The translations under genes and the position numbers were made by a program. 42,333 nt of DNA from a virus. The notes under the pieces were generated by a model. The model saw nothing but the letters and a program-made list of their open reading frames with translations, ran no database searches and was not told the origin of the DNA. The stretch is from positions 1 to 42,333 of IMG/VR virus record IMGVR_UViG_3300017605_000093. The stretch is one strand, 5' to 3'. Shown here piece by piece: positions 39,688 to 42,333 of the stretch (positions are counted from its first letter, which is position 1; the number at the start of each line of letters is the position of its first letter).

Positions 39688-39885
39688 TTATGCGATTGCT
39701 TCCAGCACGTCCCTGACTTCCTGCGGCGCAGCCTGAGCGCCCACGACAACGGCAAACCGCTGCACGCCACCCGCACGCATGCGCTCAGCGACAGCGCGCT
39801 CAATCTGAGCGATCATTTCGCGAAATGCGTCGTCTGGCTGACCGCTGCACATCACATCGATTCGGACTTTCTGCACCTCACGCAT
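39688..39885 (-). CDS. Hypothetical protein, 65 aa
   Basis: AAAGGAG upstream selects the ATG at 39885 (MREVQKVRIDVMCSGQPDD). A helix (FREMIAQIERAVAERMRAGG) lies between two beta strands, a small alpha/beta fold. It is the first gene after a candidate extended -10 promoter. Confidence 0.55.
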   Translation of the reverse strand: MREVQKVRIDVMCSGQPDDAFREMIAQIERAVAERMRAGGVQRFAVVVGAQAAPQEVRDVLEAIA

Positions 39886-39914
39886 GATCGCACTCCTTTC
39901 TGTATGTGGCGCGT

Positions 39915-39923
39915 ATAGTATCA
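39915..39923 (-). promoter_or_regulatory. Candidate extended -10 promoter
   Basis: Minus strand TGATACTAT (TG-n-TACTAT), ending 30 nt before the ATG at 39885. It nearly repeats the element at 39434-39442, which supports a real regulatory motif. Confidence 0.35.
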
Positions 39924-39941
39924 CAGTGTGGTTTGTGTCGG

Positions 39942-40145
39942 TCAGATTGCAGCCAACCTGGTGGTATTAGCCCAGCTAAGTGAATTGCTTGGCGCATCCC
40001 ATGCGACCAGGCACCCGGGCGTATTGTCCGTTTCCGCCTCAACCACAACACCCGTGGCGCCGCGGTCAAAGAACGGCGCAGAGCCAGAGACGCAACGCAC
40101 GCGGTCTCCGACCTTGAGTGTGTACTCGTATGTTACTTGCGCCAT
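39942..40145 (-). CDS. Small SH3/KOW-like protein, 67 aa
   Basis: GGAGAAAG precedes MAQVTYEYTLKVGDRVRC. The pattern 'KVGDRVRCV....APFFDRGATGVVVEAE' is that of small beta-barrel (KOW/SH3-like) domains, which bind RNA or proteins. A related layout is seen in the 79-aa protein at 41736-41975. The gene follows the structured element at 40226-40378. Confidence 0.55.
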   Translation of the reverse strand: MAQVTYEYTLKVGDRVRCVSGSAPFFDRGATGVVVEAETDNTPGCLVAWDAPSNSLSWANTTRLAAI

Positions 40146-40203
40146 GATCTTTCTCCGGTTGCGTTGTCGATGGCTGATTATGCTTCGCGCAAGCCGCCGC
40201 GAC

Positions 40204-40222
40204 ATTGATATTAGCTATCAAT
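40204..40222. promoter_or_regulatory. Operator-like palindrome
   Basis: ATTGATA-TTAGC-TATCAAT: perfect 7-bp arms, 5-nt spacer. It has the same 7-5-7 architecture as the 9225-9243 repeat but another half-site. It lies 3 bp from the end of the structured RNA element and about 60 bp before the 39942-40145 gene. Confidence 0.55.
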
Positions 40223-40225
40223 GCA

Positions 40226-40378
40226 GGTGGTTTGTGGTGGCGGCAGGACTCGAAACCTGCTTGTCGCCCCTTTCCAGTAGCCCGCATGTGGGCATCAAAC
40301 CTGGCCAGCCGCCTACCATGGGGCTCTCGACTGGTTGGCTGTCGCGTTTCCATCAACGCCGCGCCACCACAAACCACC
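40226..40378 (-). ncRNA. tRNA-like structured element closed by a 17-bp helix
   Basis: The ends are a perfect 17-bp inverted repeat (40226-40242 with 40362-40378; minus strand 5' GGTGGTTTGTGGTGGCG). Read on the minus strand, the inner seven pairs GGTGGCG/CGCCACC act as an acceptor stem. A D-arm-like GCGT-TGATGGAA-ACGC follows, then helix CAGCC/GGCTG with ACCA/TGGT inside, then hairpin CCAG..GCCC-ACATGC-GGGC..CTGG, and finally a T arm GCAGG-TTTCGAGT-CCTGC. It is about 50 nt too long for a tRNA and has no normal anticodon arm. The bases after CGCCACC-A are CAA, not CCA. No such RNA is known to me. Confidence 0.6.
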
Positions 40379-40384
40379 CACATT

Positions 40385-40504
40385 CTAAGCCGGTGTGGGC
40401 GGGTGGCGCCTGCTAGTCACCATTCTCCCGCCCACCAGTTTTCCGGCGGCTATCTGGCAGATTCGTCGTCGGTCGCCATCCGCCGAGAAAGTTGCCGTGC
40501 TCAC
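40385..40504 (-). CDS. Possible small protein, 39 aa
   Basis: A GTG start in a GTGA junction with the preceding tiny frame; the frame reads MSTATFSADGDRRRICQIAA, then GKLVGGRMV, and ends just before the structured element. It contains a 9-bp hairpin (40395-40403 with 40427-40435). Coding status doubtful. Confidence 0.25.
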   Translation of the reverse strand: MSTATFSADGDRRRICQIAAGKLVGGRMVTSRRHPPTPA

Positions 40505-40581
40505 GCGTCGCGCCCTCGGAGCTTGCGTGCGACTGCAAGCGCCTGGGTGATGGTCGTGCGGCGCCCATCTGCCATGGGCAT
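40501..40581 (-). CDS. Possible micro-protein, 26 aa
   Basis: Reads MPMADGRRTTITQALAVARK and ends LRGRDA, a helical pattern that looks like protein rather than noise, but the ribosome binding site is weak. An overlapping 72-codon frame (40413-40631) is the alternative. Treat this 40379-40596 stretch as unresolved. Confidence 0.25.
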   Translation of the reverse strand: MPMADGRRTTITQALAVARKLRGRDA

Positions 40582-40596
40582 GTGATCAGTTGCCGG

Positions 40597-41013
40597 CTAC
40601 CATTCCGTCGCCATGTGCATCGCCCCGCCACGCGGCCCAGGAATCCAAATTAACCGCTGGTGCCCGATGAGCACCGAAGCCGTGGCCAGCGGCAGCACAG
40701 GCGCCCTGCGGTAGCCCGTGATCGCGCCGGCCGTCAGGTCGAGCGGGATGCCCAGCGGCTGCACGCGCCATGTCTGCGACAGGTGCGCCGACGTGCCGCC
40801 TTCCGAGTTGCGGAGGATGCCAGCCGTGAGCCCATCAGCGCTTCTTGCATACAGGCCGGGCGTCCAAGACCTGAACCCGCCTGCCGCATGCGCCGTGACG
40901 AGATTCAGGCCCACGATTTGCGCCTGGGCGCCCGGGCTCCAGAATGCAGCAGCCACCGCGGCGGCGCAGATGGCGGCAGCGATTGCCAATTCTCGCAGGG
41001 TGCGGCTGGTCAT
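40597..41013 (-). CDS. Exported protein of unknown function, 138 aa
   Basis: ATG at 41013 (ATGA overlap) gives MTSRTLRELAIAAAICAAAV, then AAAFWSPGAQAQ: a Sec signal peptide with A-Q-A cleavage. The mature 107 residues show alternating beta strands with many Gly, Ser, Thr and aromatic residues (GGFRSWTPGLYARSADGLTA, PLDLTAGAITGYRR). This is reminiscent of a small outer-membrane or periplasmic beta barrel. It may modify the envelope or exclude other phages (inference). Confidence 0.6.
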   Translation of the reverse strand: MTSRTLRELAIAAAICAAAVAAAFWSPGAQAQIVGLNLVTAHAAGGFRSWTPGLYARSADGLTAGILRNSEGGTSAHLSQTWRVQPLGIPLDLTAGAITGYRRAPVLPLATASVLIGHQRLIWIPGPRGGAMHMATEW

Positions 41014-41390
41014 AGCTCTACCTCGGCACCAAGTTTGTGACGAACATACGCACGCATGGCCGCAATCAACGGGGTTGCGCCTATGCTCTTGTCGAAATTT
41101 GACTTCGTTCCAGGGCCAGCGGCAAACCACAGGCCCTCTGCTGGTCTCCCGCTGTACGGCTCAACGCCGCACCAAACGCCGATCCGCTCGCGCTCGATGA
41201 TAGGCCCGGCGTCAGCCCATTTTTCGGATGGCTGGAATATCGCCCTAGTGGGCGATCCTTCATCGCCTGTGCGGTATACAGGAAAGCCCAAATGTAGACC
41301 GAACTCCTTCCACACTTCCCACCCGAGACTTTTTGCCACAGCCGCATCAAGCAGCGCGCCCTCAAGTTCTGCGACTTGGTACTTTGTCAT
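41010..41390 (-). CDS. DUF2591-like phage protein, 126 aa
   Basis: MTKYQVAELEGALLDAAVAK is the characteristic opening of DUF2591-type phage proteins (the 'L.GalLD.aVA...G' motif), followed by PSEKWADAGPIIERE and a C-terminal ATPLIAAMRAYVRHKLG that also matches. Function of the group is unknown. ATG at 41390 overlaps the upstream stop. Confidence 0.75.
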   Translation of the reverse strand: MTKYQVAELEGALLDAAVAKSLGWEVWKEFGLHLGFPVYRTGDEGSPTRAIFQPSEKWADAGPIIERERIGVWCGVEPYSGRPAEGLWFAAGPGTKSNFDKSIGATPLIAAMRAYVRHKLGAEVEL

Positions 41391-41542
41391 ACCTTGAACT
41401 TCTTCAAGTCGCCGCAGCGCTTGCATTGCAGCACATAGGTGACGTACAGGCCTTTGATCGTTTGCAGTTGCACCCATAGATGATCACACGGCGTATGCTT
41501 GGCGAACGCGCGCCGGAAGAAATCGATCAGTCTGCGCATCAT
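41387..41542 (-). CDS. Small zinc-ribbon-like protein, 51 aa
   Basis: MMRRLIDFFRRAFAKHTPCD, then HLWVQLQTIKGLYVTYVLQC and KRCGD: C-D-H near residue 19 and CKRC near 40 form a zinc-ribbon pattern. It overlaps both neighbours. Function unknown; similar 50-aa Cys proteins are frequent in phages. Confidence 0.55.
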   Translation of the reverse strand: MMRRLIDFFRRAFAKHTPCDHLWVQLQTIKGLYVTYVLQCKRCGDLKKFKV

Positions 41543-41739
41543 TTCTCGCTCGCTTTCTGCAGTGCGTCAATCGTGATGCCAATGCACTGCACTTGGGCAT
41601 ATAGCGTGATCGCCTCCGACACCATGCGATATCGCTCCTGCTGCAAGCGATGCTCGGATGCCTGTGCGTCGGCCTGGGCCTGCATACGGGCGATCTGTAG
41701 GCGCCGGTATTCCCGCTCAGTGAGAACGTCGTCTCTCAT
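41539..41739 (-). CDS. Coiled-coil small protein, 66 aa
   Basis: ATG at 41739 overlaps the upstream stop (MRDDVLTEREYRRLQIARMQ). Gln/Ala/Arg-rich helix to the end. Probably oligomeric; unknown role. Confidence 0.5.
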   Translation of the reverse strand: MRDDVLTEREYRRLQIARMQAQADAQASEHRLQQERYRMVSEAITLYAQVQCIGITIDALQKASEK

Positions 41740-41975
41740 GCCAACGCCCCCATTGACTCGTCGATATGGATGCCAGTGCGCGGATAGTTGATTGGCATCA
41801 GGAACCGCAGCGGCACCTCCCACGTTATGCCGGGCGGCACTGGGCATGGGTGGCTCGGAAACAGCACCTCGTGATCACCATAGCTGTCGAGCGGCCCGAC
41901 GATCTCGCCAACGGCCCCCATCGGTGGCATGTAGCCATCCGTGCCAATGAGCATGACAAGCTGCCCGATCTTCAT
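41736..41975 (-). CDS. Small SH3/KOW-like protein, 79 aa
   Basis: MKIGQLVMLIGTDGYMPPMG, then AVGEIVGPLDSYGDHEVLFP and WEVPLRFLMPI show a small barrel pattern with Gly turns, similar in plan to the 39942-40145 protein. ATGA overlap with the 27-aa gene upstream. Function unknown. Confidence 0.55.
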   Translation of the reverse strand: MKIGQLVMLIGTDGYMPPMGAVGEIVGPLDSYGDHEVLFPSHPCPVPPGITWEVPLRFLMPINYPRTGIHIDESMGALA

Positions 41976-42055
41976 GACAGCACCCCCAACCAGCACGCCC
42001 AGGCAGTCAGCACAGCCGCTGCGGCGCAGGCAATCAGTGCGATGGAGCGGGTCAT
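41972..42055 (-). CDS. Membrane micro-protein, 27 aa
   Basis: MTRSIALIACAAAAVLTAWA, then CWLGVLS: a single membrane span. GGAGGG precedes the ATG, and it overlaps both neighbours by ATGA, which argues for a real gene despite the size. It may be a small inner-membrane or signal-anchor peptide. Confidence 0.5.
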   Translation of the reverse strand: MTRSIALIACAAAAVLTAWACWLGVLS

Positions 42056-42297
42056 GATGAACCCTCCTGAGGGTTGTCTATCACCTCAGCGACGAGAATC
42101 AGGAAGGCTCTGCGCTCGCAATCAGTGAGGTCGGCAAGCAAACCATTCACTGGAGATACGTCGCCCAACCCAAGCAATCCCACCGCCGCATGCCATGCCG
42201 GGCTACCGTAGCGTATCCATGAGGCCAGCATGTACGGCCATGGCTGCGGCGTCGGCCCTGCCGCTGCCGCGCGCAGAATGGCTGCGGTGGGGCTCAT
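42052..42297 (-). CDS. Hypothetical protein, 81 aa
   Basis: MSPTAAILRAAAAGPTPQPW, then PYMLASWIRYGSPAWHAAVG and a C-terminal helical part with DCERRAFLILVAEVID. No membrane span is certain. Overlaps both neighbours. Unknown. Confidence 0.5.
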   Translation of the reverse strand: MSPTAAILRAAAAGPTPQPWPYMLASWIRYGSPAWHAAVGLLGLGDVSPVNGLLADLTDCERRAFLILVAEVIDNPQEGSS

Positions 42298-42333
42298 GAT
42301 TCACCTCGCGCCTTCAGCATTGCATCCGCGATC
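42294..42333 (-). CDS. Partial CDS at right edge (C-terminal end only)
   Basis: The minus-strand frame ends IADAMLKARGES before TGA, which overlaps the start of the next gene (ATGA). The start is outside the window. If the molecule is circular the frame stays open across the junction to an ATG at position 80, giving about 39 residues. Confidence 0.4.
   Translation of the reverse strand, partial: IADAMLKARGES

Noticed and set aside
40395-40435. 9-bp hairpin GTGGGCGGG/CCCGCCCAC as a terminator
   Set aside because: There is no U-run on either side; it may only be a by-product of GC-rich sequence or part of the adjacent RNA element.
40413-40631. 72-codon minus-strand frame
   Set aside because: It overlaps the end of the exported-protein gene and competes with two smaller frames; none has a convincing ribosome binding site, so I kept only the small ones at low confidence.
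1-42333. CRISPR arrays, insertion sequences, integrase or attachment site
   Set aside because: No regular spaced repeats, transposase, integrase motif or target duplication could be recognised.

Overview
This 42.3-kb window reads as one essentially complete genome of a short-tailed (podovirus) phage with P22-like morphogenesis genes and lambda-like replication and recombination genes. Nearly every base is coding, most neighbouring genes overlap at ATGA, GTGA or TAATG junctions, and both strands are used in long polarised blocks. High G+C, GC-rich codon use and the protein styles suggest a betaproteobacterial (Burkholderiales-type) host; this is inference. I see no integrase, CI/Cro-type repressor, RNA polymerase, DNA polymerase, CRISPR array or insertion sequence, so a lytic life style or repression by an unrecognised protein is likely.

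Layout. (i) 79-1068, plus: three small unknown genes. (ii) 9138 to 1069, minus: a leftward early operon of small proteins, an HNH-type protein, a DNA adenine methyltransferase, an RNA-ligase-type nucleotidyltransferase, an O-like and a P-like replication protein, a coiled-coil protein, a double winged-helix protein and a PD-(D/E)XK-type nuclease. A 518-bp non-coding island with interleaved inverted repeats (6550-7067) interrupts it. (iii) 9139-9295: a divergent control region with two perfect inverted repeats. (iv) 9296-16636, plus: the rightward early operon with RecT, a YqaJ-type exonuclease, a NinB/Orf-type protein, a HAD phosphatase and a run of small, partly membrane-anchored proteins. 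(v) 16644-17379, plus: a tRNA cluster with one normal tRNA-Gly and two tRNAs whose anticodon arms are abnormal. (vi) 42333 to 17380, minus: the late operon. It starts with small regulatory-type genes, a tRNA-like structured element, an H-NS-like protein and a proteasome/HslV-like Ntn hydrolase. It continues through TerS, TerL, portal, scaffold, coat, gp4-like and gp10-like connector proteins, fibre-like proteins, three ejection-type proteins and a P22-type tailspike, and ends with a lysis cassette (several membrane proteins, Rz, Rz1).

How the parts fit. RecT, exonuclease and NinB form a recombination set; O-like and P-like proteins would recruit the host helicase. TerS/TerL fill a P22-type capsid through the portal, gp4/gp10-like proteins close the channel, ejection proteins follow the DNA, and the tailspike binds or cleaves surface polysaccharide. 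Lysis membrane proteins and the spanin pair end the cycle, although no endolysin is recognisable.

The most interesting signals are the two tRNAs with enlarged or unpaired anticodon loops in a genome that also carries an RNA-ligase-type enzyme (possible evasion or repair of anticodon-nuclease damage); a 153-nt minus-strand element closed by a 17-bp helix that contains tRNA-like acceptor, D and T arms; the interleaved A-B-A'-B' inverted repeats; and a proteasome-like peptidase beside the terminase.
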